From Algorimicrobium sp002414705 (lineage in GTDB: Bacteria > Bacteroidota > Bacteroidia > Flavobacteriales > Flavobacteriaceae): a stretch of 64,000 nt of DNA. The stretch covers positions 55,677 through 119,676 of the forward strand of contig CAXAUF010000004.1 in assembly GCA_963972425.1 (NCBI GenBank), read 5' to 3'. Of the stretch, positions 1-8,817 are shown in pieces. The translations under genes and the position numbers were made by a program. Every line of letters begins with the position of its first letter. Position 1 is the stretch's first letter. The notes under the pieces were generated by a model. That model searched no databases. It saw nothing but the letters and a program-made list of their open reading frames with translations, and was not told where the DNA came from.

Positions 1-1
1 T

Positions 2-3000
2 GCGTATGATATTTTAATTACTGAAAATAATAGAATTTACACATCAGATAATGGTCCAAATGCACTTTGGGGAGGCGTTCCTAGAATTTATGATAACGTA
101 ACAGATGTTTATTTAGGTGACGAAAGCACAATAACCTATGACCCAAATCTTCACTATATTACAAACGAAATGAATGAGAGTGGTAGTGAGTTTTCTGAAG
201 ATCCACTGCATTTTATTGGCACCATAAATGATGCCAATGGTACGTATTATGGTGGACACCCAAAACCTATTGAGGCGTTTCCATCACGAGCAAATGTAAT
301 TGCTTATGAAAAAATTAGCGGTTCTTGGGTTGCAACTGACACGTACTTGGTTGCGGATTTGTTGGTCGGCTCTGAAGGGTATTTTAATCCGTCTTTTTCT
401 ATTGCTAACTTTCCTGATAAACCACAACTGGGTGAATATTTAGTAGATGAACCTATTAGTAGTCCAAAAAATAATATTTTAGATGTAAAAGCAGCTTCAA
501 CCAATGGTATTGCGGAATATACAGCTTCCAATTTTGGAGGTATTATGCAAGGAAATATTTTAACAGCTTCCTTTAATGGTGATATTAATCGCTATATTTT
601 AAATGCTGCTGGAGATATGGTTTTACAGCAAGAAGTGCCATTTAATGGGTTTGGAAGTATTCCGCTAGATGTAATTGCTTTAGGTGACGAAGCTATTTTT
701 CCTGGTACTGTTTGGGCTGTTACCTATGGTGCAAATAGTATTACCGTTTTTGAACCCTCTGATTTAATCTGTTTACAACCAGGAGATATTGGATATGATG
801 CCTTGGCAGATAATGATGGAGATGGTTATACAAACCAAGATGAACTAGATAATGGCACCAATATTTGTTCTCAAAGTAGTAAACCTAAAGATAATGATAA
901 TGACAATATATCCGATTTAAATGATACAGATGATGATAATGACTTAATTCTAGATGTTAATGATGCGTTTGCGTTAGATGCAGACAATGGTACAACAACA
1001 AACCTTCCTATTGATTATCCATTCTGGAATAACGATCCCGGAACTGGTTTATTTGGATTAGGTTTTACAGGACTCATGCTAAATCCTGCTGGAACAACAG
1101 ATTATCTAGATCAGTTTAACGAAGCCGAAATGTCCTTTGGTGGTGCAGCTGGAAAGGCTACTGTGGACGCTGTTTCTGCAGGTGATGCTTTTGAAGGTTT
1201 TAACAATCAAGATTACGGGTTTCAATTTGGAATTAATGTCGATTCAAATTCGGCACCCTTCACAATACATGCTAAAGTAGAATCGCCTTATTTTGGGTCT
1301 GGTGGTATTCAAAACGAACCAGTAGATTTTCAATCGTATGGTATGCAAATAGGAACAGGTGATCAAGACAACTACTTGAAACTTGTTTTTATGAATGGCA
1401 CGCTCAATAATGACATGCTAAATGGCTTACAATTAGTTCTAGAAACAAATGGCGTAGTTACATTAAACACAACCTACGATGTGCCAGATATTATTAATTC
1501 GGGTTCAGTGGATTTATATATTTCTATAGAAGATCCAGCAACAGGAACGGCACAACCATTCTATTCCACAGATAATGGCGAAACCTTAAGTCTATTAGGT
1601 CCAACCATTATTTTACCAAGTAACTTTTTAGACCCTTTAGACACCAAAGGTCTGGCAGTTGGAATTATTTCAACCTCCAGATCCGCTACAACACCAAATC
1701 CGTTTACAGCAACTTGGGATTATATAGAGGCTTATGAAAACCAAAATGGTGTCATTTCTATTAACCCAACCAATTTAGATTTCGGTTTAACACCTGTAAA
1801 TAATGCACAACGAAGCAAATACATTGTATTGAATAATGAAGGTGGTCCAACGGATGATATTATTACTGTTACTGCTTTAAATTTTTCAGGAACCAATGCA
1901 GCTTTATTCACTTCAGATGTAAGTTTACCATTTAATTTAAATCCTGGTTCATCGGTAAAAATTCCAATCGATTTTATTTCCGATAATATAGCAGGTATAA
2001 AAACGGCTAGTATGGAAATTGTTCATTCTGGAGTTAACACAGGTGTTACGATGTCATTAACAGGAGAATTAACAGATATCTACACACCTATGGTTCGTAT
2101 TAATGCTGGAGGACCTTTGGTTTTAGCATCCGATGGTGGTCCAGATTGGGAAGATAATACAACGACTACAGGCGATTCATATACGGTATCCTCAGGTTCT
2201 TCTTATTCCTCTACCGAAGTCTTTTATGCAGATAGAGATGCTTCAATTCCTAGTTATATAGATGCAAGCACCTATTATGATGTTATGCATGTACAAAGAA
2301 GTAACAGCGATCCAGCTTACCCTATGATTTTCTCCATTGCATTACCAAATGGCGAATATATTGTAAACCTGTATTTTGCTAATTTATACAATGGGACTTC
2401 CGAACCTGGTGAACGCGTTTTTAGTATTAATTTAGAAGACGAACGCCTTTTAGATAATTTCGATATTTCCAGAGAATTTGGTCATCGTCAAGCTGGACTC
2501 GTACAAAATAACATAACCGTTACGGATGGTGTTTTAGAAATTCGCTTTTTCGAAAACATAGAAAACCCATTAATCAATGGAATAGAAATTTTGGGTATTG
2601 CCTATCCAGAACTAGAATTACAACCCATAGCAGATAGAACAAGTTGTGAGTTGGAAATATCTGACTTTCAAGCAGAAGGTTCTGGCGGAAATCCATTAGA
2701 TAATTTAACATATTCTATTACTGGACAACCAGCAGGAACAGATATTGAGCCAACAAACGGCTTAATTTTTGGCGTAATTGATGAAACAGCTGTTTCTGGT
2801 GGCCCAAATAGTGATGGCGTTTATAATGTAACCGTTACACTAAGCAAACCAGGTAGTTTAGATGTTTCGGAAAGTTTTGTATGGACTATTTTAGATGATA
2901 CTGAAGCACCTATTATTTTGTGTCCTGACACCATAACAGAAGTGCTACCTAATGGTATAACAGAAGCTACAATTTCCTTAACAGAACCAACAGCTACTGA

Positions 3001-3925
3001 CAATTGCAGCAGTACCATAACGTATACTGGTGTACGTTCTGATATGTTGTTATTAACTGACCCATATCCATTGGGTGACACAATTATTACATGGACTGCA
3101 ACAGATGCTTCAAACAATATATCTTTAAGTTGTGATCAAACAATAACAATTTTAGAACCTATTTTAGTGTCCGCAAAAGCATATTTACAAGGTGCTTCTT
3201 TAAATCCTAATATTGGTGAAGAAACACTTATGCGTGACGATTTAAGGGTGGCTAGTCTCATTCCATCAACAAGTCCGTATACAGATGGTTTAGTTTGTAA
3301 TCCAGCTGTATTTACAGTTACTGGGAGTAATGCCATTGTAGATTGGATATGGATAGAAATACGAGACGCCATTACGAATACATTGGTAATAGATGCAAAA
3401 TCTGGTTTACTACAACGCGATGGCGACATTGTTGACATTGATGGTTTTTCACCTATATATTTTGAACAATTATCAGATAATTATTTTGTTGTTATTAATC
3501 ACAGAAACCATTTAGGAGTTATGACTGCTGCTGCAGTAACACTATCTAACGTAACAACCGTTATCAATTTTACGGATAGTGGAACAGCAACTTTTGGATT
3601 GGAAGCACAAACAACATTTGGAATGCCAATAGGTGTTTTAGGCATGTATGGAGGAGACATAAATGGTAATAATCAAACGCGTTATTTAGGACCAAATAAT
3701 GATTCTGCTAGTTTAAAAACTATTATATCTAATGCCCCAGGAAATACGACTTCTAGCAACTATTTTCCATATAACGCTTATCATTCTGGTGATATTAATC
3801 TAGATGGTATTGTACGTTATTTAGGACCTGGAAACGACAAGGGCATCTTAAAGAATATCATAACAAATCATCCTGATAATCCATCTTCAAACTATTATCC
3901 AGTTTCAGAACAAATATCAAATTAA
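2..3925 (+). CDS. Large modular surface protein with malectin, HYR and dockerin-like domains (5' partial)
   Basis: The 5' end lies outside the window: the frame is open from base 2 with no stop before the first ATG (170), so that ATG is not the start. 1,307 residues are visible. In order I see a repetitive beta-rich N-terminal part, Asp-rich thrombospondin-3/EF-hand-like repeats (nt ~810-990), a beta-sandwich stretch, a choice-of-anchor D Ig-like domain (nt ~1755-2070), a malectin-like carbohydrate-binding domain beginning VRINAGG (nt ~2090-2600), a putative Ig domain, a HYR domain (nt ~2893-3155), and a domain with LMRDDLR and RNHLGVMTAA known from giant Bacteroidetes surface proteins. Two dockerin-like calcium loops follow (GDINGNNQTRYLGPNND and GDINLDGIVRYLGPGND). 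There is no T9SS tail here; the gene 16 nt downstream has one. Probably a secreted glycan-binding or adhesive protein; no enzymatic domain is visible. Confidence 0.88.
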   Translation, partial: AYDILITENNRIYTSDNGPNALWGGVPRIYDNVTDVYLGDESTITYDPNLHYITNEMNESGSEFSEDPLHFIGTINDANGTYYGGHPKPIEAFPSRANVIAYEKISGSWVATDTYLVADLLVGSEGYFNPSFSIANFPDKPQLGEYLVDEPISSPKNNILDVKAASTNGIAEYTASNFGGIMQGNILTASFNGDINRYILNAAGDMVLQQEVPFNGFGSIPLDVIALGDEAIFPGTVWAVTYGANSITVFEPSDLICLQPGDIGYDALADNDGDGYTNQDELDNGTNICSQSSKPKDNDNDNISDLNDTDDDNDLILDVNDAFALDADNGTTTNLPIDYPFWNNDPGTGLFGLGFTGLMLNPAGTTDYLDQFNEAEMSFGGAAGKATVDAVSAGDAFEGFNNQDYGFQFGINVDSNSAPFTIHAKVESPYFGSGGIQNEPVDFQSYGMQIGTGDQDNYLKLVFMNGTLNNDMLNGLQLVLETNGVVTLNTTYDVPDIINSGSVDLYISIEDPATGTAQPFYSTDNGETLSLLGPTIILPSNFLDPLDTKGLAVGIISTSRSATTPNPFTATWDYIEAYENQNGVISINPTNLDFGLTPVNNAQRSKYIVLNNEGGPTDDIITVTALNFSGTNAALFTSDVSLPFNLNPGSSVKIPIDFISDNIAGIKTASMEIVHSGVNTGVTMSLTGELTDIYTPMVRINAGGPLVLASDGGPDWEDNTTTTGDSYTVSSGSSYSSTEVFYADRDASIPSYIDASTYYDVMHVQRSNSDPAYPMIFSIALPNGEYIVNLYFANLYNGTSEPGERVFSINLEDERLLDNFDISREFGHRQAGLVQNNITVTDGVLEIRFFENIENPLINGIEILGIAYPELELQPIADRTSCELEISDFQAEGSGGNPLDNLTYSITGQPAGTDIEPTNGLIFGVIDETAVSGGPNSDGVYNVTVTLSKPGSLDVSESFVWTILDDTEAPIILCPDTITEVLPNGITEATISLTEPTATDNCSSTITYTGVRSDMLLLTDPYPLGDTIITWTATDASNNISLSCDQTITILEPILVSAKAYLQGASLNPNIGEETLMRDDLRVASLIPSTSPYTDGLVCNPAVFTVTGSNAIVDWIWIEIRDAITNTLVIDAKSGLLQRDGDIVDIDGFSPIYFEQLSDNYFVVINHRNHLGVMTAAAVTLSNVTTVINFTDSGTATFGLEAQTTFGMPIGVLGMYGGDINGNNQTRYLGPNNDSASLKTIISNAPGNTTSSNYFPYNAYHSGDINLDGIVRYLGPGNDKGILKNIITNHPDNPSSNYYPVSEQISN

Positions 3926-3941
3926 TTCAAAACAAATAGTC

Positions 3942-4721
3942 ATGAAAAAATTATATATAACATCATTCTTATTATTTGCTTGTTTCGCTTTAAGTGCGCA
4001 AGTAACGTATCAATTTAGCGTGTCATTTGTTGGGATTAATACAAATACTGGCAACTTCCAGATGGCGCTTTTAGCTACGCCTAGTGAATCGGTCACCAAC
4101 AATAGTACTGATGATATGGGAGCTGGTTTTTACGTTCCAACGGGTTTAACTATTGGGAATTTTGTTGCGGGAAATTCTAATATACCAGCCTCCGAATGGG
4201 AATCTATTTCCATGGGACCAGGCACATTTGGCGATGCTTATTTTTTAGGTCGGGATGAAGCTGGTGCTTTTAGTATTTTGTTAAATGGAGCAGGTCCTTT
4301 TGAACTTGTTTTATTTGATGTCATTGCAAACCCTAACCCATCCAGTGGTGAAATTCGTTTTGTAGAAAATGGCGACCCGGTTTTTGACACTATTTTTATT
4401 GAAAATTATATTAATATTGCTGCTCAAAATTTATATTCTCAAAATAATCCTGCGGCAAGCTTAATAAGTTTTCAAACGCTAAATTTAGAGTCCGTAAATA
4501 CGGATAGCCCAGTTAGTATATACCCGAATCCAGTGTCTGACATGCTGTATATTAAAACTGTAAATTCCATTAGTAATGTTGAAATTTTTACCCTATTAGG
4601 AAGTCAAGTAATGAAAACGAAAAACCCAGAAATTAATGTGAGTAACTTTCAATCTGGAACTTATATTTTAAAGGTAGAAACAGATTTAGGTCAGATAATC
4701 AAAAAATTGATTATTAAATAA
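3942..4721 (+). CDS. T9SS type A sorting domain protein, possible cohesin-like partner
   Basis: 259 residues. A signal peptide (MKKLYITSFLLFACFALSAQ) is followed by a beta-rich domain of about 150 residues and a C-terminal type A T9SS sorting domain (from about residue 184: VSIYPNPVSDMLYI, a GxY-type strand at SGTYILKV and a KKLIIK end). That tail directs export through the type IX secretion system and usually surface attachment. Its start is 16 nt after the stop of the giant modular protein, so the two are probably one operon. The N-terminal domain (motifs NTGNFQMALLATP and GFYVPTGLTIGNF) has a beta-sandwich look like cohesins, which would fit the dockerin-like end of the upstream protein. 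The sorting tail is seen directly; the cohesin idea is inference. Confidence 0.88.
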   Translation: MKKLYITSFLLFACFALSAQVTYQFSVSFVGINTNTGNFQMALLATPSESVTNNSTDDMGAGFYVPTGLTIGNFVAGNSNIPASEWESISMGPGTFGDAYFLGRDEAGAFSILLNGAGPFELVLFDVIANPNPSSGEIRFVENGDPVFDTIFIENYINIAAQNLYSQNNPAASLISFQTLNLESVNTDSPVSIYPNPVSDMLYIKTVNSISNVEIFTLLGSQVMKTKNPEINVSNFQSGTYILKVETDLGQIIKKLIIK

Positions 4722-5414
4722 TTAGTTTAGTTTTAATAATAGATTAGGATCTGGGCAATTTTGTAAAAATTTGTCCAGATTTTTTTTGTTGCAAACTCCT
4801 GGATAATCACCCATAAAACCCTCCATATCACGAATTATTTGAAAATGTAAATGTGGTGCATAATCACCATTTACATCTGCAGCTCCAAGTGTGGCTATTT
4901 GTTCGCCTTGTTTAACGACATCTCCTACTTTTTTATTGGTTAAAGAGTCCAAACTTAAATGCCCATAGAGCGTATAAAAAATCACATCTTTAATCTGATG
5001 CTCTAGAATAAGTGTTGGACCATAATCGCCAAAATTGGCATTATTAGCAAAACTGTGTATTCTACCTTCTAATGGAGAAAAAATAGGCGTTCCAGAAGCT
5101 ATCCATAAATCAATTCCTAAATGAATATTGCGTTCGGTATCGGTATTTTGCTCATTGAAATACGAACTGCGTTTGTAAATGTTTCGTTTTTCATTGTAGC
5201 CACCATAAGCAACTAACGCCTGTTTTTGTTGGCAATAATTATTAATAAAAACAGTCCAAGCTTGGGATGATGAAATATTAAAAGTTTGCAGTTCTAAATT
5301 ATCTACTGATAAATCTATAGGAACATATTGAGATAACAGAATTTTTTTATCTAAAACGAAAAGAGGCATAGAACTAATGCCAAGTAAAAATGAAGAAAAG
5401 GTAGTTGAGTTCAT
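4722..5414 (-). CDS. M23 family peptidase (LytM-like)
   Basis: 230 residues. Peptidase M23/LytM metalloendopeptidase fold in the C-terminal half. The zinc-site motifs are present: HLGIDLW (HxxxD) near residue 98, YGHLS and HLHFQ. These enzymes cut peptidoglycan cross-bridges or stem peptides in the periplasm. No clear signal peptide or membrane anchor is visible at the N-terminus, so localisation is uncertain. The stop codon touches the stop of the convergent T9SS protein. The start lies 27 nt after the repeat-rich protein of the ECF sigma cluster, so it could be the last gene of that operon, linking envelope sensing to wall remodelling (inference). Confidence 0.85.
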   Translation of the reverse strand: MNSTTFSSFLLGISSMPLFVLDKKILLSQYVPIDLSVDNLELQTFNISSSQAWTVFINNYCQQKQALVAYGGYNEKRNIYKRSSYFNEQNTDTERNIHLGIDLWIASGTPIFSPLEGRIHSFANNANFGDYGPTLILEHQIKDVIFYTLYGHLSLDSLTNKKVGDVVKQGEQIATLGAADVNGDYAPHLHFQIIRDMEGFMGDYPGVCNKKNLDKFLQNCPDPNLLLKLN

Positions 5415-5441
5415 AGCTTTTAAAAACTCAAAAATAGGAAA

Positions 5442-6956
5442 CTAATCCATAACTACATGACTATATTTTGCATTTACAACAATGGTTTTATTATTGGAAA
5501 GACTACCTGAATTAAAAGAAGAAACTGCTTGTCCTTTTGTGTTTTTTGGGTGTTTTAATTGTGAATTCTTACCAATATACTGCAATTTATAATCTGCTTG
5601 TGGTAGTTTTAAATTAGCATTACTGTTATCCAAGGTCATATTAATAGTATTAAAATTGTCAGTTATCTTATTGATAGTAAGATCTCCAAAGCTGCCATTA
5701 ATAATGGTATTTCCAGATAGGTTATCAATATGAATATTAGACGAATTTGCATTTAAAACAAGTCCATTAACATTTTGAATAGTAGCATCTTCCACAAAAT
5801 TCAATTCTAAAGCACCCATTTTCCAGTCTTTTATTAAAAGTGATGAATACGAAGCATTGATGGCTGTTTTTTCGCCATCAATGCTATTTGCTAAAAATTT
5901 AGTGTGATTTAATTCTGCTTTTAAGTTGTGTATAACTGTAGTAAATTTCATTTCACCATGTCGGACATTCAATTTCAATTTAGCATCCTTGGGAATTTTT
6001 ATTTTAAGCGTTTTTTTAACTTTCATATGTTTTCCCATATCGGAATCAAAAACAGCTTGATATTTGGCTTCATGCTCTTGACGTTTGCTTTCATGTTTTT
6101 CGAGTTCTTTTTCCATACGTTTAGCATGTTTTTCCATGTCTTTTCCAAATTGCTCACCCCAAGTTTCCATGTTTTTGCCAAACTCTTCACCCCAAGCCTC
6201 CATATTTTTACCAAATTTCTCACCGAAGGCTTCGCCCCAGGCTTCCATGTCTTTGCCAAATGTTTCACCAAATTGATTGCCAAATTTTTCACCCCAAGCT
6301 TCCATCTCTTTCTCATATTTTTCAAAAGCTTTGGTATCTACTTCTTTTGCCCATTTTTCCATTTTACTAGCATAAGCATCGCCATATTTTGCACTGTATT
6401 CACGACTCCATTTATCCATATAAACGTCGCCTTCATTTTTATAGCGTTCAAAATCAAAATTGGTATCATTCATGCCTTCTGGTAAATCGGGTAAATTAGG
6501 CATGTTCGGCATTTTTGGCATATTTGCTAAATCCAAGGATTCCATTAAACCGTCTATCATAGGCATAATTGGCATATTTGCTAATTCAATTTCTAAATTC
6601 TGCATGGCAAGGTCTAATGATTTTGTATCAAAATGAATCATGCTTTCAGACCAACTTTCACCTTCAGAATTCGAGTTTATTCTTATAAAATCTTTCGACC
6701 CTTCCACCCTAACGTTCCAGGCATCAGCCTGCTTTTTTAAAGCGTCTTTTGATAGAGCGTCACTTTCAATATAAGCTTCAACTTCAACAATATCTTTATT
6801 CCAGGTATCTATAATAATATTGGTGTAACTGGTATTTAAATCTATCGTTACATCGTCATTGACTTGTGTTGATTGCGAAATCTTATCAATTCGCTGTTGT
6901 GCCTTCATACTTAATGTAAAAAGTAAGCAGAGAAACAAAAATTTTATATTTTTCAT
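5442..6956 (-). CDS. Secreted repeat-rich protein with C-terminal DUF4097-like beta domain
   Basis: 504 residues. A signal peptide (about residues 1-19) leads into a short beta region, a Met/Pro-rich linker (about 127-160, repeated MPxMPxMP), a long charged helix with repeated MEAWGE/FGK units (about 218-281), and a C-terminal right-handed beta-helix-like region (about 310-504) of the kind annotated DUF4097 or putative adhesin. The repeated methionines are spaced 19, 15, 11, 11 and 7 residues, all 7+4k, as expected for a coiled coil with 4-residue insertions. It lies 12 nt downstream of the anti-sigma factor gene, so it is probably in the same operon and may take part in the envelope signal. 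Exact function unknown. Confidence 0.85.
   Translation of the reverse strand: MKNIKFLFLCLLFTLSMKAQQRIDKISQSTQVNDDVTIDLNTSYTNIIIDTWNKDIVEVEAYIESDALSKDALKKQADAWNVRVEGSKDFIRINSNSEGESWSESMIHFDTKSLDLAMQNLEIELANMPIMPMIDGLMESLDLANMPKMPNMPNLPDLPEGMNDTNFDFERYKNEGDVYMDKWSREYSAKYGDAYASKMEKWAKEVDTKAFEKYEKEMEAWGEKFGNQFGETFGKDMEAWGEAFGEKFGKNMEAWGEEFGKNMETWGEQFGKDMEKHAKRMEKELEKHESKRQEHEAKYQAVFDSDMGKHMKVKKTLKIKIPKDAKLKLNVRHGEMKFTTVIHNLKAELNHTKFLANSIDGEKTAINASYSSLLIKDWKMGALELNFVEDATIQNVNGLVLNANSSNIHIDNLSGNTIINGSFGDLTINKITDNFNTINMTLDNSNANLKLPQADYKLQYIGKNSQLKHPKNTKGQAVSSFNSGSLSNNKTIVVNAKYSHVVMD
6104..6305 (-). repeat. Intragenic repeats encoding MEAWGE/FGK units
   Basis: Within the secreted repeat-rich protein, near-identical units encode MEAWGE followed by one to three FGxx steps. 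Met-to-Met spacings are 19, 15, 11, 11 and 7 residues (residues 218, 237, 252, 263, 274, 281). The reduced complexity also creates a long open frame on the opposite strand, which I regard as a by-product. Confidence 0.85.
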
Positions 6957-6968
6957 TATTGTAATGTT

Positions 6969-7544
6969 TTATGCGTTATTCTTTTTCTGATTTGTATCAG
7001 AATTTTTCAAACTATGTAATTGTTCTTTTAGACGATACATGAGGTTTAATCGAAATTTTAAATTTGTAATTAAAGCACTCACCGTTAATTCATTTGGACC
7101 CTGTTCCGTTAATTCGATGGATAATTGCTTGTATTCAGAATTTAAAGCATCTAAACGTGAAATATAACCATCAATAAGTTCTTTGTTCTCGGAAGTTAAA
7201 GCGACTTTTGATAATTCTAAATTAATATTTGCTAGATAATAATCTTCCACTTTTTTGAAGTCGGGAGAAATATCACCAAGTGTTTTTAAAGGCAATTCAT
7301 CTGGAGCAACTTCAACAATAGAATTTGTAATAACAGGTTGGTTGAAATACGAAAAAACACCAAAACCCAATCCAAAAACAATAACAATACTTGCTGCAAT
7401 TTGCATCCAAGATAAATTACGCTTTTTCTTTTGTGGTAAAGCCGAATTCAATTTCTGAAGAAAACGAGCGTCATGCCCTAAAGACAATTTAGACTTTGTT
7501 TCTGTTTGGTCTTGTTTTAGTAAATCTCTAATATCGCGTGCCAT
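6969..7544 (-). CDS. Probable anti-sigma factor, single-pass membrane protein
   Basis: 191 residues: a short cytoplasmic N-terminus with LLKQDQTE and a basic segment, one transmembrane helix at about residues 46-66 (SWMQIAASIVIVFGLGFGVF) and a helical periplasmic region. It overlaps the 3' end of the ECF sigma gene by 17 nt, the usual translational coupling of a sigma/anti-sigma pair. No recognisable zinc-binding HxxxCxxC motif is present, so it is not a ZAS-type anti-sigma factor. The role is inferred from gene order and topology. Confidence 0.75.
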   Translation of the reverse strand: MARDIRDLLKQDQTETKSKLSLGHDARFLQKLNSALPQKKKRNLSWMQIAASIVIVFGLGFGVFSYFNQPVITNSIVEVAPDELPLKTLGDISPDFKKVEDYYLANINLELSKVALTSENKELIDGYISRLDALNSEYKQLSIELTEQGPNELTVSALITNLKFRLNLMYRLKEQLHSLKNSDTNQKKNNA

Positions 7545-8076
7545 CTTTTTTCTGTTTTAATAATTCTTGTAATTGTAATTTACCTCTGTAAAGTAATGTT
7601 CTTGAAGAAATTTCAGTAATCTGTAATATGCCTGAAATTTCTTGATGATCATACCCTTCCAGCAGATACAATGTTAAAATCAACCGATACTTTTCTGCTA
7701 AACTTGAAATAGCTTCTTTAATATCATTAACTTCAACGGTGTCGTCTACTAACCAATTGTCATCATCCGTATCAACAACACTTAAATGCACAGTTTCAAG
7801 TTCCACCAATTGGTGTTTTCGTGCTTTTAACATGTCAATACTTGTATTAATAACAATGCGTTTTAACCAGGCTCCAAAAGTAACTTCAGCTTGATATTGA
7901 TCCAGTTTAGAAAATGCTTTAATAAAGGCTTCCTGAACCACATCTTCAGCTTCGGCATCATGCTTTACAAATCGTCTTGCAACAATATACATACCTTGGC
8001 AGTACTGGTTGTATAACTGCATTTGTGCTTGACGGTTGTTTGCTTTGCATTTTTCAATAATTTCTAGTTGAAACAT
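7528..8076 (-). CDS. RNA polymerase ECF-type sigma factor
   Basis: 182 residues. Region 2 (about 10-80) carries the typical EAEDVVQEAFIKAF motif and the following FGAWLKRIVINTSID; region 4 (about 120-175) has a helix-turn-helix around YDHQEISGILQITEISSRTLL. Length and layout match ECF sigma factors, which redirect RNA polymerase to stress or envelope promoters. It heads a minus-strand cluster with the membrane anti-sigma factor (17-nt overlap), the repeat-rich secreted protein and possibly the M23 peptidase. The 174-nt divergent gap to the DUF2911 gene shows no standard TAnnTTTG box for this gene, so it may be autoregulated (inference). Confidence 0.93.
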   Translation of the reverse strand: MFQLEIIEKCKANNRQAQMQLYNQYCQGMYIVARRFVKHDAEAEDVVQEAFIKAFSKLDQYQAEVTFGAWLKRIVINTSIDMLKARKHQLVELETVHLSVVDTDDDNWLVDDTVEVNDIKEAISSLAEKYRLILTLYLLEGYDHQEISGILQITEISSRTLLYRGKLQLQELLKQKKDGTRY

Positions 8077-8250
8077 GCTTTACTTTTGGTTTTAATGGTT
8101 TAGTTCATCTTAATGACGATAAAAAAAGTGATGTGTTGCAAAAAACAACATATTTTTTTTCAAGATTAAAAATAACTCTTAAAAAAATGTGATAGCCCTT
8201 TATTAAAATTAACATTTGAAGTATCTTTATATCATTAATATAAATACCTT

Positions 8251-8817
8251 ATGAATAGAGTTTTTAAATGGTTTTTAGGATGTTTATTTCTAATTGCCAT
8301 CAGTTTATTTTTATATTCTTATTTTGTGGATGGTAGTTTGCTAGCGCCACGAAAAAGCCCAATAGACACTGTGTCTTTTGCTAAAAATGATTTGCATTTG
8401 GATATAGTTTACAACCGTCCATCCAAACGTGGTCGTGAAATTTTTGGTGGTTTGGTGCCTTATAAACAAGTTTGGAGAACTGGTGCCAACGAAGCAACAA
8501 CTTTTAAAACGAGTAAACCTTTAAAAATAAACAACGATTCTTTACCTGCTGGAAAATATACACTGTGGACAATTCCTAACGACTCTACTTGGCAAGTTAT
8601 GTTTAATTCCAAGCAGTATGCTTGGGGAGTTGACACAGAAATGAAACCTATGCGTGAATCCGAATTTGATGTTATTACCATATCAGTGCCTGTAGAAGGT
8701 ACAGGAATAACGGTTGAGCAATTTACTATTGGTTTTGACAATGCGTTGGATCATTTATCATTAACCATGGTTTGGGATGAAACCAAAATAGCCGTACCAT
8801 TAGACACTTTTGACTAA
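8251..8817 (+). CDS. DUF2911 domain protein, membrane-anchored
   Basis: 188 residues. An N-terminal hydrophobic anchor (about residues 7-27) precedes a DUF2911 domain with the family-typical KxGREIFGGLVPYKQVWRTG-like stretch and PAGKYTLWTIP. DUF2911 proteins are common in Bacteroidetes and have no established function; the domain is beta-rich and probably periplasmic. The stop codon overlaps the start of the downstream meaB gene. A TATCTTTA sequence (8223-8230) resembles the flavobacterial -7 element. Confidence 0.88.
   Translation: MNRVFKWFLGCLFLIAISLFLYSYFVDGSLLAPRKSPIDTVSFAKNDLHLDIVYNRPSKRGREIFGGLVPYKQVWRTGANEATTFKTSKPLKINNDSLPAGKYTLWTIPNDSTWQVMFNSKQYAWGVDTEMKPMRESEFDVITISVPVEGTGITVEQFTIGFDNALDHLSLTMVWDETKIAVPLDTFD

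Noticed and set aside
5928..6485. 185-codon open frame on the plus strand opposite the repeat protein gene
   Set aside because: It is Phe-rich and mirrors the repetitive coding sequence on the minus strand; no start context or family.
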